The notes: generated from the sequence alone by a model not told the origin. A DNA stretch of 64,000 bases from DASXRC01 sp036506495 (GCA_036506495.1 DASXRQ010000147.1:8584-72583), one strand, 5' to 3'. Shown: positions 8,085 to 17,458, counted from the stretch's first letter. Made by a program: numbers and translations.

Positions 8085-8348
8085 CTAGCGCCAGCGGGAG
8101 AGCACGAGCAGCGCGCCCACGAGCGCTCCGAACCCGACCCCGAGGTTCCAGTACCCCCAGCTCGCCACGGGATAGGCCGTCTCGGAGAGGTAATAGACGA
8201 CCAGCCAGGCGATCCCGAACACGATCAACGACACCGCGGTGATCGGGAGCCATGTCGGGCTTGGCTTGTTGCGCGTCGCGGTGGTGGCCGGCCGCACGTC
8301 CGCCGGCGGTATGTAGACCTTCTTCTTGCGGACCTGGGACTTCGGCAC
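8085..8348 (-). CDS. crgA: Cell division protein CrgA
   Basis: An 87-residue protein with a basic N-terminus (MPKSQVRKKKVYIPP) and two membrane helices (about 35-55 and 66-84), matching the size and layout of CrgA. CrgA is a divisome membrane protein that coordinates FtsZ ring activity with septal wall synthesis in streptomycetes and mycobacteria. The GTG start follows AGGAG by 6 nt. It is divergent from the DUF881 gene, as in other actinobacteria, and stands at one edge of the conserved wall and division block. Confidence 0.92.
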   Translation of the reverse strand: MPKSQVRKKKVYIPPADVRPATTATRNKPSPTWLPITAVSLIVFGIAWLVVYYLSETAYPVASWGYWNLGVGFGALVGALLVLSRWR

Positions 8349-8510
8349 GGCGGACTCCTGGTGGGACGGTCGACGAACACCACTCCGGGCAGGGCGGCGG
8401 GCGGCACCCGCTCGTCTCGTGCGGGTAATGTTCGACCGCTAGCGTAGTCAAGTCGTCGCTCCCCATGCCACGGCGGGGCGGACGAGCGGGTCGACGTGCA
8501 GGAGGCGGTG

Positions 8511-9320
8511 GTGGAGTACACGTCCGGCATGTCCTCGTGGCCCGATGCGGTGCGGCGGGCCATCCGCGGGCTCGTCCCCCGTCGCCGCCCCGAGCGCTGG
8601 CGAGGGTGGTCGCTCGGCGTGCCGGTCATCGCGCTCGCGGCCGGAATCCTGTTCACCACGACGGCAACCACGGCGGGCGGCACCTCCCTGCGCGACGACC
8701 GCCGGCCGGAGCTGGCGCAGTTGATCGAGGAACGCCGGGCGCAGGTCGACGCGGCCAACACCCAGTACGCTGCGCTGCGCGCCCAGGTTGAGGCCCAGTC
8801 CGACGCGCTGGCCGGCTCCGACCGGCCGATCGCCGCCGAGGTCGCTCGGGCCGGGACGTACCGGGTCGAGGCCGGTTACACCACGGCGCACGGGCCGGGC
8901 GTGACCGTACGCCTGAACGACGCCCCCCGCCGGGCCGACGGAAGTCGGCCGGCCGGCGTCGTGAACGACGACCTGCTCGTGCACCAACAGGATGTCCAGG
9001 CGGTGGTCAACGCCCTGTGGGCGGGCGGGGCCGAAGCCATGTCGATCATGGACGTCCGGGTGATCTCAACGAGCGCAGTACGCTGCGTCGGAAACACGCT
9101 GCTCCTGCACGGGCGGGTGTACTCGCCGCCGTTCACGATCACGGCGATCGGCGATCCGGCGAGCATGCAGCGGGCGCTCGCCGCGTCGGCGGGCGTGCGG
9201 CTGTTCCGCGACGCGGCCGCCGCCTACGGGCTCGGCTACCACGAGGTCGTGGAGGGTGACGTGACAGTGCCGGCGTATGACGGTGGCACCGCGCTGCGGT
9301 ACGCCAGCGTGCCGAAGTAG
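8511..9320 (+). CDS. DUF881 family membrane-anchored protein
   Basis: About 269 residues. I place the start at GTG 8511, 5 nt after AGGAGG; an ATG at 8529 is an alternative. One N-terminal membrane segment (GVPVIALAAGILFTTTATTAG) is followed by a short coiled coil (about 65-100) and the DUF881 domain. That domain has the characteristic stretches GPGVTVRLNDAP, DVQAVVNALWAGGAEAMSI and an exposed SPPFTITAIGD region. The function is unknown; homologues sit beside crgA and the PBP/kinase block in most actinobacteria (Rv0012 position). The extracytoplasmic domain and context suggest a role in septation or wall assembly. Confidence 0.85.
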   Translation: MEYTSGMSSWPDAVRRAIRGLVPRRRPERWRGWSLGVPVIALAAGILFTTTATTAGGTSLRDDRRPELAQLIEERRAQVDAANTQYAALRAQVEAQSDALAGSDRPIAAEVARAGTYRVEAGYTTAHGPGVTVRLNDAPRRADGSRPAGVVNDDLLVHQQDVQAVVNALWAGGAEAMSIMDVRVISTSAVRCVGNTLLLHGRVYSPPFTITAIGDPASMQRALAASAGVRLFRDAAAAYGLGYHEVVEGDVTVPAYDGGTALRYASVPK

Positions 9321-9334
9321 GCGCTGGAGTCCAC

Positions 9335-10477
9335 GTGAGCCCCGACCCGACCGGCCCACCGTCGAGCGGCCGACACCGCGCACCGGACTCCAGCGATGTG
9401 ACCGCGATCATCCCGCGCGTCCCGGTCGCGCATAGCCCGGCCGCGTCGCCCGGACCGGCGAAGCCGGCCGCGTCGCAAGCTACGGAGGCGCCCGCGCGCG
9501 AAGCCGAGAGCGCGGCGACCATCCTGATCCGACCGTTCGTCCCGGTCGACGACGCGCCGACGACGAGGATCGTCAAGCCGGCCGCCTCCGACGACACGAC
9601 GGTGCTGCCGGCCGTGCCCGACTCGGACGAGACCACCGTGCTGCCCGTCGCACCCGCCGAGACGTCACCCGCGCCGCCGCCCGCGGCCGGCGGCGAGGCC
9701 AACGGCGGGCCCGGCGGGCCCGGCGGATCCAACGGGCAGATCGTGCTGCGGGCGGTGCGCACAAGTGACGGCTACCGGAGCGTGCACTCCGAGCTGACCC
9801 GGACGACACTCGGCACGGTCGTGCGCGGGACCGTCCGCGGCTTTGGCGAGGCGATGATCACGCTCGGTCTCGTCCTCCTGCTGTTCGCGGCGTACGAGGT
9901 CTGGGGCAAGACTGCGATCATCGACGCACACCAGGAGGAGATGAACCGGGCACTGTCCCAGCTGTGGGACGAGCCGACCGACCCGACGGTGGGCCCCGCC
10001 CCGACGCGCGGCGCCGGCCCGGTCGGACCGCCGCCGGGCAGGGCGGTGGCGCGGCTGCACATCCCGAGGCTCCACAAAGAATGGGTCGTTGTTGAGGGGG
10101 TTGCCCCGCGGAACATCCGGTACGCGCCGGGGCACTACCCGGGCACGGCCATGCCCGGGCAGACCGGCAACTTCTCGGTCGCCGGCCATCGGATTCCCGC
10201 CATCTTCTGGAATCTGGATCAGATGCGCTCCGGCGACAAGGTCGTCGTGGAGACCCGCGACCACTGGTACGTCTACGAGGTCACCCACGTCGTGGTCGTC
10301 AAGCCGACCGCGATAGAGGTGGTCTCCCCGGCCCCGCCCGGCGAATCCGCGGGGAAGCTCATCACCCTGACCACGTGTAATCCCAAGTTCGACAACTACC
10401 AGCGGCTGATCGTGCACGGCAGGCTGCTCGACGACCAACCGCGATCCGCCGGCACGCCGTCGGCGCTGGAGGGCTGA
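9335..10477 (+). CDS. Class E sortase with Thr-rich cytoplasmic N-terminus
   Basis: 380 residues, GTG start after GGAG. The C-terminal sortase domain has the catalytic His in FSVAGHRI, the Cys in ITLTTCNPKF and a following Arg in NYQRLIVHGRL, with one membrane anchor (EAMITLGLVLLLFAAYEVWG). Class E sortases attach surface proteins to peptidoglycan in high-GC Gram-positives. The first 160 residues are low-complexity and predicted cytoplasmic. They carry DDTTVLP (86-92), DETTVLP (98-104) and looser copies at DVTAII (21-26) and AATILI (60-65). These resemble acidic-Thr-Thr-hydrophobic PknB phospho-sites. It is probably co-transcribed with the small membrane gene and pabA downstream. Confidence 0.9.
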   Translation: MSPDPTGPPSSGRHRAPDSSDVTAIIPRVPVAHSPAASPGPAKPAASQATEAPAREAESAATILIRPFVPVDDAPTTRIVKPAASDDTTVLPAVPDSDETTVLPVAPAETSPAPPPAAGGEANGGPGGPGGSNGQIVLRAVRTSDGYRSVHSELTRTTLGTVVRGTVRGFGEAMITLGLVLLLFAAYEVWGKTAIIDAHQEEMNRALSQLWDEPTDPTVGPAPTRGAGPVGPPPGRAVARLHIPRLHKEWVVVEGVAPRNIRYAPGHYPGTAMPGQTGNFSVAGHRIPAIFWNLDQMRSGDKVVVETRDHWYVYEVTHVVVVKPTAIEVVSPAPPGESAGKLITLTTCNPKFDNYQRLIVHGRLLDDQPRSAGTPSALEG

Positions 10478-10480
10478 CCC

Positions 10481-10783
10481 GTGTACGCATGGATCTGGCG
10501 TCATCTTCCGTTCGGGCTCCGGGGCAAATTCGTCGGCTCCGTGGTACTCGTCGCCGCGGTCGGCGCTCTGCTCTGGTACGTCGCGTTCCCTTGGGCGGAG
10601 CCGCTGCTGCCGTTCGACGACGTGCAGGTGACCCAGGACTCCGGCGGGCAGACCGGGCCGGGCGGGCCAGGCTTCCCGACGGGGACGCCCGCGCCCGGTG
10701 CCACCGGCACGGACGACCCGTACGCCGTGCCATACCGGACCGACGCGAACAATCCCGAACCGACCCATACACCCGGCCGGTGA
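10481..10783 (+). CDS. Small single-pass membrane protein between sortase and pabA
   Basis: 100 residues from a GTG at 10481, with GGAG 9 nt upstream. One membrane segment (FVGSVVLVAAVGALLWYVAF) follows a basic, aromatic N-terminus. The hydrophilic C-terminal half is rich in Pro, Gly and Thr and is probably extracytoplasmic. I know of similar small proteins at this position in other actinomycetes but no function. It ends in TGA overlapping a GTG (GTGA), and pabA follows at once, so the three genes are likely one operon. Confidence 0.75.
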   Translation: MYAWIWRHLPFGLRGKFVGSVVLVAAVGALLWYVAFPWAEPLLPFDDVQVTQDSGGQTGPGGPGFPTGTPAPGATGTDDPYAVPYRTDANNPEPTHTPGR

Positions 10784-10788
10784 TTCGC

Positions 10789-11439
10789 GTGCGCATTCTT
10801 GTCATCGACAACTACGACTCGTTCGTGTTCAACCTCGTCCAGTACCTGGGCCAGCTCGGCGCCGAGTGCGAGGTGCGGCGCAACGACGAGATCGATGTGG
10901 CCGCCGTCGGCCGCGCCGGCGCCGCCGGGGTGCTGCTATCCCCCGGTCCGGGTACGCCGGAGCGTGCCGGCATCTGCCTCGACGTGATCTCGGCGTACGC
11001 GGACCGCCTTCCCATCTTCGGGGTGTGCCTCGGCCACCAGGCGTTCGGCGCGGCCTTCGGGGCGACGGTCGAGCGCGCACCCGAGCTGCTGCACGGCAAG
11101 ACGTCGCGCGTCCACCACCGCGGCGACGGGGTGCTCGCGGGGCTGCCGGACCCGTTCACCGCGACGCGCTACCACTCGCTGGCCGTGGTCCCGGACACCC
11201 TGCCCGACGAGATCGAGGTCACCGGCCGGACCGAGTCCGGCGTGGTGATGGCGATGCGGCATCGGAACCTCCCGATCGAGGGCGTCCAGTTCCACCCGGA
11301 GTCCGTGCTGACCGAGGGCGGCCACACGATGCTCGCGACGTGGCTGGCCCGGTGCGGCCTGCCGGAGGCGCTCGACCGCGCGCCGGTGCTCGCGGCCGAG
11401 GTCGAGGCGCGCCGCCGGGCCGCGTTCGCGACCGCCTGA
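10789..11439 (+). CDS. pabA: Glutamine amidotransferase component of aminodeoxychorismate/anthranilate synthase
   Basis: 216 residues from the GTG at 10789, which gives the family N-terminus MRILVIDNYDSFVFNLVQYL. A GTG at 10780 is the alternative. The class I amidotransferase triad is complete: Cys80 in GVCLGHQ, His169 and Glu171 in QFHPES, with oxyanion loop SPGPGTP at 51-57. The protein supplies ammonia from glutamine to an aminodeoxychorismate synthase (folate) or anthranilate synthase (tryptophan). The large subunit is not in the window. The equivalent M. tuberculosis gene at this locus is named trpG. The stop codon lies inside a terminator hairpin shared with pknB. Confidence 0.9.
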   Translation: MRILVIDNYDSFVFNLVQYLGQLGAECEVRRNDEIDVAAVGRAGAAGVLLSPGPGTPERAGICLDVISAYADRLPIFGVCLGHQAFGAAFGATVERAPELLHGKTSRVHHRGDGVLAGLPDPFTATRYHSLAVVPDTLPDEIEVTGRTESGVVMAMRHRNLPIEGVQFHPESVLTEGGHTMLATWLARCGLPEALDRAPVLAAEVEARRRAAFATA

Positions 11440-11455
11440 CGGGCGACCCGTCAGG
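11435..11455. terminator. Hairpin overlapping the stop codons of pabA and pknB
   Basis: CCTGACGGG (11435-11443) pairs perfectly with CCCGTCAGG (11447-11455) around a CGA loop. The TGA of pabA (11437-11439) and the stop of pknB (11451-11453) both lie in the stem, so one 21-bp element may end both converging units. Confidence 0.7.
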
Positions 11456-13178
11456 TCGGTGACGTGGTCGGCGTCTCGGTCGGGTTGGGCGAGGGCTCGG
11501 CGACGTCCACCCAGATCGTCACCGTCGTGCCCTTCTTCCTCGACTCGCCGGCGCCCGGGCTCTGCTGGGAGACCCGACCCGCTTGATCCGCCGGCACGAC
11601 GTCGCCCTGCACCACCCGCACCTTGAAGCCCGCGTTGTCAAGCAGGCGCTCCGCCGTCTCCTGGGTCTCGTCGATGACCCGCGGGACCTGCACCAGGTTG
11701 TTCCGCGAGATGTTGACGACAACCGTGGAGCCCTCCGGCACCGACTTGCCGGCGTCGGGCACGCTGACCACGATGTCCTTCGGGTCCGCGCTGTCGACCG
11801 GGACGAAGTTCGCCTTGAGCTTGAGATCCCGGAGCTGTTTCTCGGCCTGCGATTTGGTCGCACCCTTGAGATCCGGCACGATCTGGCTGTTCGGGCCGGC
11901 GCAGATGGCCAGGCTCACAGTCGCGTTGTGGTCGACCTTCGTGTCCGCGACGGGGTTCTGCGCCACGACGTTGTTGAGCTTGCAGTCGCTGTTCTTGATC
12001 GGGTCGCCGAGTGCCGGGACCAACCCGGCGTTCCGGAGGGTCGCCTCAGCGGCCTGCCTGGTCTTGTTGACGACGTTCGGCACCGACACCTGTGCCTCTG
12101 CCTGCGGGTGGTCGCGGTTGGCCAGGTACAGGCCGTAGCCGAGCGCGATCACGGCGAGAACTCCGAGCGCCGCCAGCGAGGCGAGCACCCACGCCGACGC
12201 GCGGCGTCGCTTGGCGTCGCCGACCCGGGCCGGCATCGGTCGCGTCGGCATGCCTCCGGTACGCACCATGGGCGGCGCCACCGCGGCGGTCATCTCGTCC
12301 TCGCGCATCACCGGCGTGGCCATCACCGGCCGGCCGGCGGCCGCGCGGAGCAGGTCGGCGCGCATCTCACCGGCGCTCTGGTACCGGTTGAGCGGGTTCT
12401 TCGCCAGCGCCTTGAGCACGACCGCGTCGAGGTCCGGGCCGACGTCGCGGTTTGCGTCGCTCGGCGGCCGTGGGTCCTCCCGCACGTGCTGGTAGGCGAC
12501 GCTGACCGGACTGTCGCCGACGAACGGCGGATGACCGCACAGCAGCTCGTAGAGCACGCAGCCGGCGGCGTACACGTCCGAGCGGGCGTCGACCGCCTCG
12601 CCGCGGGCCTGCTCGGGCGACAGGTACTGGGCGGTGCCGATCACGGCACTGGTCTGCGTCATGGTCGTCGCCCCGCTGGCCAGCGCCCGCGCGATGCCGA
12701 AGTCCATGACCTTGACCTGGCCGTTCGGGGTCAACATCACGTTGCCGGGCTTGATGTCCCGGTGGATGATGCCGTGCCGGTGGCTGAACTCCAAGGCGGC
12801 GCAGACGTCCGCGGTGATCTCCAGCGCGCGCCGCGGCATGAGCCGGCCCTCCGCGGCCAGCACCTCCTTGAGGGTCCGCCCGCTGACGAACTCCATCACG
12901 ATGTAGGGCAGCGTCTCACCGGTGGGGCCGAGCTCCTCGCCGGTGTCGTAGACGGCGACGATCGCGGGGTGGTTCAGCGACGCCGCGTTCTGGGCCTCCC
13001 GCCGAAACCGCAGCTGGAACGTCGCGTCGCGCGCGAGGTCGGTCCGCAACATCTTGATCGCGACGTCGCGGCCGAGCCGGAGGTCGCGCCCCCGGTGCAC
13101 CTCGGCCATTCCGCCGTAGCCGAGCAGCTCACCGACCTGGTACCTGCCGCCACCCAGAACGCGGGCCTGCGCAGTCAT
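11451..13178 (-). CDS. pknB: PASTA-domain Ser/Thr protein kinase PknB
   Basis: 575 residues. The kinase domain (about 13-270) has a Gly-rich loop (GYGGMAEV), Lys42 in VAIKML, Glu61, catalytic Asp141 in HRDIKPGN and Asp159 in the DFG motif. A juxtamembrane linker with DEMTAAV and many Thr precedes one membrane helix near 335-355. Three PASTA repeats (about 367-565) face outside and probably sense muropeptides or lipid II. The tail is Pro/Thr-rich. PknB controls wall synthesis and division through targets such as FhaA/FhaB and penicillin-binding proteins. The start ATG overlaps the pknA stop by 4 nt. It is the last gene of the fhaA-to-pknB transcription unit. Confidence 0.95.
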   Translation of the reverse strand: MTAQARVLGGGRYQVGELLGYGGMAEVHRGRDLRLGRDVAIKMLRTDLARDATFQLRFRREAQNAASLNHPAIVAVYDTGEELGPTGETLPYIVMEFVSGRTLKEVLAAEGRLMPRRALEITADVCAALEFSHRHGIIHRDIKPGNVMLTPNGQVKVMDFGIARALASGATTMTQTSAVIGTAQYLSPEQARGEAVDARSDVYAAGCVLYELLCGHPPFVGDSPVSVAYQHVREDPRPPSDANRDVGPDLDAVVLKALAKNPLNRYQSAGEMRADLLRAAAGRPVMATPVMREDEMTAAVAPPMVRTGGMPTRPMPARVGDAKRRRASAWVLASLAALGVLAVIALGYGLYLANRDHPQAEAQVSVPNVVNKTRQAAEATLRNAGLVPALGDPIKNSDCKLNNVVAQNPVADTKVDHNATVSLAICAGPNSQIVPDLKGATKSQAEKQLRDLKLKANFVPVDSADPKDIVVSVPDAGKSVPEGSTVVVNISRNNLVQVPRVIDETQETAERLLDNAGFKVRVVQGDVVPADQAGRVSQQSPGAGESRKKGTTVTIWVDVAEPSPNPTETPTTSPT

Positions 13179-14437
13179 CGTGTCTTTCGTCCTTCAGTCA
13201 TCGCTACGTCCACACTCTGCCGTATCAGCGCCGAATCGCCCAAAGCCCTCCGCTCACCGGGGTCACCCGCCGTTCCTAGTGACGCTCGGGGCATCAGCCC
13301 CGGTTCCCCGCTCGCCGGCGCGGCGTACGCCTGCCGCGCCAGGAGGCCGATGATTCCAGCGCACAGCAGGATCACCAGCACGCCGAGGACCACGGCGGCG
13401 ATCACCACGCCTGACCTGGGTCCCGGCCGCCGCGCCAGCTGCGTCGCTGGCGCGGCGTACGGGTAGCTCGCCTGCGGCCACGGGGGCACGGCCGCCGCTC
13501 CGCGCGCGTACGGCCATGGTGGCGGGCCGGAAGTCGGCGCCCCAGAAGCGGGCGCCGGGGAGGCCGGCGCCCCGGAGGTCGGCGCGGGCGACACGGGGCG
13601 CGGAGCGGACGCGCGGCCGGCGAGCGCCGCTGCGGCCTGCCGCGCCGCCGCCGCCAGCGTGGCCGCGCTCGGCCACCGGAACGCCGGATCCTTCGCCATG
13701 GCGCGCTCGACGATCGCGCGGACCGCGGGCGGGATGTCGCGAGGCAGCGGGCGGGGGGTCTCGCGCACGTGCTTCATCGCGATTTCCAGCGGTGTGTCGC
13801 CGTCGAATGGGCGGTGTCCGGCAAGGCACTGGTACGCGACGACGCCGAGCCCGTAGACGTCGGAGTGCGCCGTCGCGGTGCCACCGGCAGCCTGCTCGGG
13901 TGAGATGTACGACGCCGTGCCGAGCACTGAGCCGGCGGCCGTCAGCTGAGCTACGACCGCGGACCGGGCGATGCCGAAATCGGTGAGGACGAGCGTGCCG
14001 TTGGGCCGGACCAGCAGGTTGCCCGGCTTCACGTCGCGATGGACGATGCCCTTCTCGTGGGCGGCGTGCAGCGCATCGGCCGCCTGCGCGACGAGCGCCA
14101 TCGTCCGCGCCGGAGTCAGCCGGCCGACGCGCTCGAGCGTCCGGGACAGCGGATCGCCGTCGACGTACTCCATCACGAGGTACGCGACGGACTGGTCGCT
14201 GCCGTAGTCGTACACGTCGACGACGCCGGGGTGGTTGATCGTCGCCATCGTGCGGGCCTCGCCGCGGAACCGCTCGGCGAAGCCTGGCTGCTCGAGGAGC
14301 GCCGGCAAGAGGATCTTGATGGCCACGGTTCGACCAAGGACCTCGTCCGTGCCGCGCCATACGTCGCCCATGCCCCCGCTGGCGATGCGCTCGTCGAGGC
14401 GGTACCGGCCGCTTAGCTGGACGCCGGAGGTCAGCAT
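13175..14437 (-). CDS. pknA: Ser/Thr protein kinase PknA
   Basis: 420 residues. The kinase domain (about 12-270) has ASGGMGDV, Lys41 in VAIKIL, Asp135 in HRDVKPGN and Asp153 in DFG. A Pro/Ala/Ser linker with repeated GAPASPAPASGAP units is followed by one membrane helix (VVIAAVVLGVLVILLCAGII) and a short outer tail without PASTA domains. It is a partner kinase of PknB in growth and septation. It starts one base after the pbpA stop, and its stop overlaps pknB, so translation is coupled through the block. Confidence 0.93.
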   Translation of the reverse strand: MLTSGVQLSGRYRLDERIASGGMGDVWRGTDEVLGRTVAIKILLPALLEQPGFAERFRGEARTMATINHPGVVDVYDYGSDQSVAYLVMEYVDGDPLSRTLERVGRLTPARTMALVAQAADALHAAHEKGIVHRDVKPGNLLVRPNGTLVLTDFGIARSAVVAQLTAAGSVLGTASYISPEQAAGGTATAHSDVYGLGVVAYQCLAGHRPFDGDTPLEIAMKHVRETPRPLPRDIPPAVRAIVERAMAKDPAFRWPSAATLAAAARQAAAALAGRASAPRPVSPAPTSGAPASPAPASGAPTSGPPPWPYARGAAAVPPWPQASYPYAAPATQLARRPGPRSGVVIAAVVLGVLVILLCAGIIGLLARQAYAAPASGEPGLMPRASLGTAGDPGERRALGDSALIRQSVDVAMTEGRKTR

Positions 14438-14438
14438 G

Positions 14439-15944
14439 TCAGTCGCCTCCCCGGTCCTGGATGACCGCGCGCATCACGCGCTGGGCGATGCGGGCGGCCT
14501 CGGCGCTGCCGCCGGAACCGGCGTTCTGCAGCATGACCGCGACCGCGGAGATCGGCTGACCGTCCTTCATCACATAGCCGATGAACCAGCCGTGATCGGG
14601 CCGGTCGCCGTCCTGCGCGGTGCCGGTCTTGCCGCCGACGGTGTACCCGTCGATCCGCGCGTTCGTGCCGGTGCCGTTCTCGACGACGTTGACCATCATG
14701 CCCTGCATGGTCTGGGCGACCTGGTCGCTGATCGGCCGGCGCAGCTCTTCGGGAGCCGCCCGGTAGTGGATTGTCGTCAGGTCCGGCCCCTGCAGTTGCT
14801 GCACGAGGTAGGGCCGCATCTGTACGCCGTTGTTGGCGATGGTCGCCGCGATCAGCGCGCCCTGCAACGGGGTCATTCGCACGTCGCGCTGCCCGATCGC
14901 GGACTGCGCAACCGTGGCCGGGTCCTCCTGCCCGTCGGGCCGTTGCATGTCGCCGGTGTGGCTGGCCGCCACCGGCAGGCCGTCCCCGTTGAGCCGGCCG
15001 CAGGTCAGGCCGTCGTCCTCGAACCCGAACGCCTTGGCCGTGTCCTTGAGGACGGTGCCGCCGAGCTTGACCCCGAGCTGCGCGAACCCCGTGTTGCACG
15101 AATGGGTCAGCGCGTCGAGCAGAGACACCTGGGAGCCGGGGCAGATCGACGACGCGGCGTTGTGGATCTCCTGTGTGGTCTGCGGCGGAGTGTATGAGGG
15201 GCCGGCCGGGATCTTCGTATCCGGGGTGTAGCCGTTCCGAAGCGCGGCGGCGGTGTCGATCACCTTGAACGTGGAACCCGGCGGGAGCGTCTCCTGGGTT
15301 GCCCGGTTCAGCAGCGGCTTGTCGGGGTCCTGGTCGAGCTTCGTGTACGCCGCCTGCGCCGCCGCGGCGTTGTGGCTGACGAGCGGGTTGGGGTTGAAGC
15401 TCGGCATCGAGACCATGGCCTGCACCGCGCCGGTGCGCGGGTCGATGGCCACGATGGCACCCTTGGTGACGCCCTTCCGGTTGTCGGCGAGCTGAGTCTG
15501 CGCCGTCTCCTGGGCGCGTCGGGACAGGGTGAGCAGCACGTTGCCGCCGGCCGTCTGGTCGCCGGTGAACAGGTCCCGGATCCGGTCCGGTATGAGCTCG
15601 GTGCTGTTGCCCGCGAGGAACTCGTTCTCGCTCTTCTCGATTCCGGTGGCCGCGCCGTTGACCGGCTTGTAGCCCACGACGTGGGCGTACATCGAGTTGA
15701 ACGGGTAGGTACGCAGATACTTGAGTTCGTCGTCGGTCGCCTTGCTGGTCGCGAGCGCCTTGCTGTCCCGGCCGGCCGCAATCACGCCACGCTGCCGCTG
15801 GTACTCCGCGACCTGGACCCGCCCGTTGTAGTCGCTGGTCCGGTACGCGTCTGCCTTGTAACCCTGCACCCAGTTCAGGTTCGCGAAGAGCAGCCCGAAC
15901 AGGAGGATGACCACGACGCCGACCCGGCGGAGCGGTGCGTTCAT
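14439..15944 (-). CDS. pbpA: Penicillin-binding protein PbpA (class B transpeptidase)
   Basis: 501 residues with an N-terminal membrane anchor (VGVVVILLFGLLFANLNWVQ) and a transpeptidase domain. The active-site motifs are STFK (in LPPGSTFKVID), SCN (in THSCNTGF) and KTGTA (in VGGKTGTAQDG). It crosslinks peptidoglycan with its glycosyltransferase partner RodA, encoded immediately upstream, and is a PknB target in mycobacteria. It overlaps rodA by ATGA. Length and order match the M. tuberculosis PbpA gene. Confidence 0.94.
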   Translation of the reverse strand: MNAPLRRVGVVVILLFGLLFANLNWVQGYKADAYRTSDYNGRVQVAEYQRQRGVIAAGRDSKALATSKATDDELKYLRTYPFNSMYAHVVGYKPVNGAATGIEKSENEFLAGNSTELIPDRIRDLFTGDQTAGGNVLLTLSRRAQETAQTQLADNRKGVTKGAIVAIDPRTGAVQAMVSMPSFNPNPLVSHNAAAAQAAYTKLDQDPDKPLLNRATQETLPPGSTFKVIDTAAALRNGYTPDTKIPAGPSYTPPQTTQEIHNAASSICPGSQVSLLDALTHSCNTGFAQLGVKLGGTVLKDTAKAFGFEDDGLTCGRLNGDGLPVAASHTGDMQRPDGQEDPATVAQSAIGQRDVRMTPLQGALIAATIANNGVQMRPYLVQQLQGPDLTTIHYRAAPEELRRPISDQVAQTMQGMMVNVVENGTGTNARIDGYTVGGKTGTAQDGDRPDHGWFIGYVMKDGQPISAVAVMLQNAGSGGSAEAARIAQRVMRAVIQDRGGD

Positions 15945-17458
15945 GCCTTGCCCACCTCCGACGGCGACCCGTGCAGCGTCACCGTGGTGGACGGCGCGGG
16001 CGGCGGCGCGATGACCGGTGAGGAGGCGCTCGTGTGCGCCGGCCGCCTGGCCGCGTCGGAGATTCGCAGCAGCACGGCCACGAGCAGCCAGTTCGCCATC
16101 AACGACGAGCCGCCGGCGGACAGGAATGGTGTGGTCTGGCCGGTCAGCGGGATCAGCTTGCTCACGCCACCGACAATGACGAACACCTGCAACCCCAGGG
16201 TGAACGCCAGGCCACCGGCGAGCAGCTTGCCGAACGAGTCGCGCACCGCGATGGCGGCGCGCAGCCCGCGCTCGACGATCAGCAGGTAGATCACCAGAAG
16301 GGCGGAGAGCCCGAACAGTCCGATCTCCTCGCCCATCCCGGCGAAAATAAAGTCGGTGTTCACCTCTGGGACCTGGGTGGGCTGCCCGGCACCGGGACCG
16401 GCGCCGAACAGCCCGCCGGTGCCGAGCCCGAGCAGCGACTGGACGAGCTGGTACCCCTCGTCGTGCGGCTTCGCGAACGGATCGAGCCAGACGTCGACGC
16501 GGTGGGAGAAGTTCAGGAACGGGCCGCCCAGGCTGGCCCCCAGGGTGTACGCGAGCAGCGCACCGCCGAAGAACAGCACCAGACCGATGATCAGCCAGCT
16601 CACGCGCTCGGTGGCGATGTACAGCGTCACCACGAACATGCCGAAATAGAGCAGCGACGTCCCTAGATCCTTCTCGAAGACCAGGACCATCAGGCTCAGC
16701 AGCCAGACAACCACGACCGGGCCCAGGTCGCGGCCGCGCGGGAAGTCGATGCCGAGGACGCGCCGGCTCGCCAGCGAGAGCACCTCACGCTTGCGCACGA
16801 GGTAGTACGCGAAGAACGACAGCAGCGCGAGCTTGGCGAACTCGCCCGGCTGGATCGAGAAGAACGGGTCGGCACCCGGCCCGACCTTGATCCACAGCTT
16901 CGCGCCGTTGATCTCCGAGAGACGACGCGGCAGGATCGCCGGCAGCATCACGAGGATGATGCCGGTCAGCCCCAACGTGTACGCGTAGCGCGAGACCGAC
17001 CGGTGGTCGCGCACCACCGCCAGCAGCACCGCGGCGCCCACGACGGCGGCGAGGGTCCATGCGAGCTGGCGTCCGCCCGCGCCCGAGAAGATCGGGAAGT
17101 CGGTGCGTGCGGCCGGGTCGGCGCGGGCGAGGTCCAGCCGGCGTAGGAACGCCACGCCCAGCCCGTTGAGCAACGCGACGGCCGGCATCAGGGCGGGGTC
17201 GGAGTAGGGGGCGAGGACGCGGATCGCCACGTGCAGGCCCAGAAAGACGCCCGTGAGCACGGCCGCCGGCACCCAGAAGTCGGCAGTCAGATGGCCGATC
17301 AGGTTCGCCTCCACCGTGCCCGCGTAGCCCGCGACCAGCGCCATCGCGAACAGGAGCAGGGCAAGCTCGGCGTTCCGCCGCGTCCCTGGCACCCGGGCAC
17401 GCTGCGCCGCGCCCGCGGCGGCGGGCGTGGCTGCCGAAGCGGCGGCGGCGGAGGTCAC
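15941..17458 (-). CDS. rodA: RodA/FtsW SEDS-family peptidoglycan glycosyltransferase
   Basis: 505 residues with about ten to twelve membrane segments. The SEDS signatures visible include GAKLWIKVGP, FSIQPGEFAKL, VFEKDLGTSLLYFGMF and a conserved GFGTQ-like GLGTGGLFGAGPGAG region. SEDS proteins polymerise glycan strands from lipid II and work with a class B PBP, here PbpA encoded next. The GTG start at 17458 lies 31 bases after the pstP stop. The soluble C-terminal tail is rich in Pro and Thr. Confidence 0.92.
   Translation of the reverse strand: MTSAAAASAATPAAAGAAQRARVPGTRRNAELALLLFAMALVAGYAGTVEANLIGHLTADFWVPAAVLTGVFLGLHVAIRVLAPYSDPALMPAVALLNGLGVAFLRRLDLARADPAARTDFPIFSGAGGRQLAWTLAAVVGAAVLLAVVRDHRSVSRYAYTLGLTGIILVMLPAILPRRLSEINGAKLWIKVGPGADPFFSIQPGEFAKLALLSFFAYYLVRKREVLSLASRRVLGIDFPRGRDLGPVVVVWLLSLMVLVFEKDLGTSLLYFGMFVVTLYIATERVSWLIIGLVLFFGGALLAYTLGASLGGPFLNFSHRVDVWLDPFAKPHDEGYQLVQSLLGLGTGGLFGAGPGAGQPTQVPEVNTDFIFAGMGEEIGLFGLSALLVIYLLIVERGLRAAIAVRDSFGKLLAGGLAFTLGLQVFVIVGGVSKLIPLTGQTTPFLSAGGSSLMANWLLVAVLLRISDAARRPAHTSASSPVIAPPPAPSTTVTLHGSPSEVGKA

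Noticed and set aside
13500..13620. Short GAPASPAP-type repeats in pknA as a DNA repeat element
   Set aside because: They are in-frame codon repeats of a flexible linker, a usual feature of this kinase.
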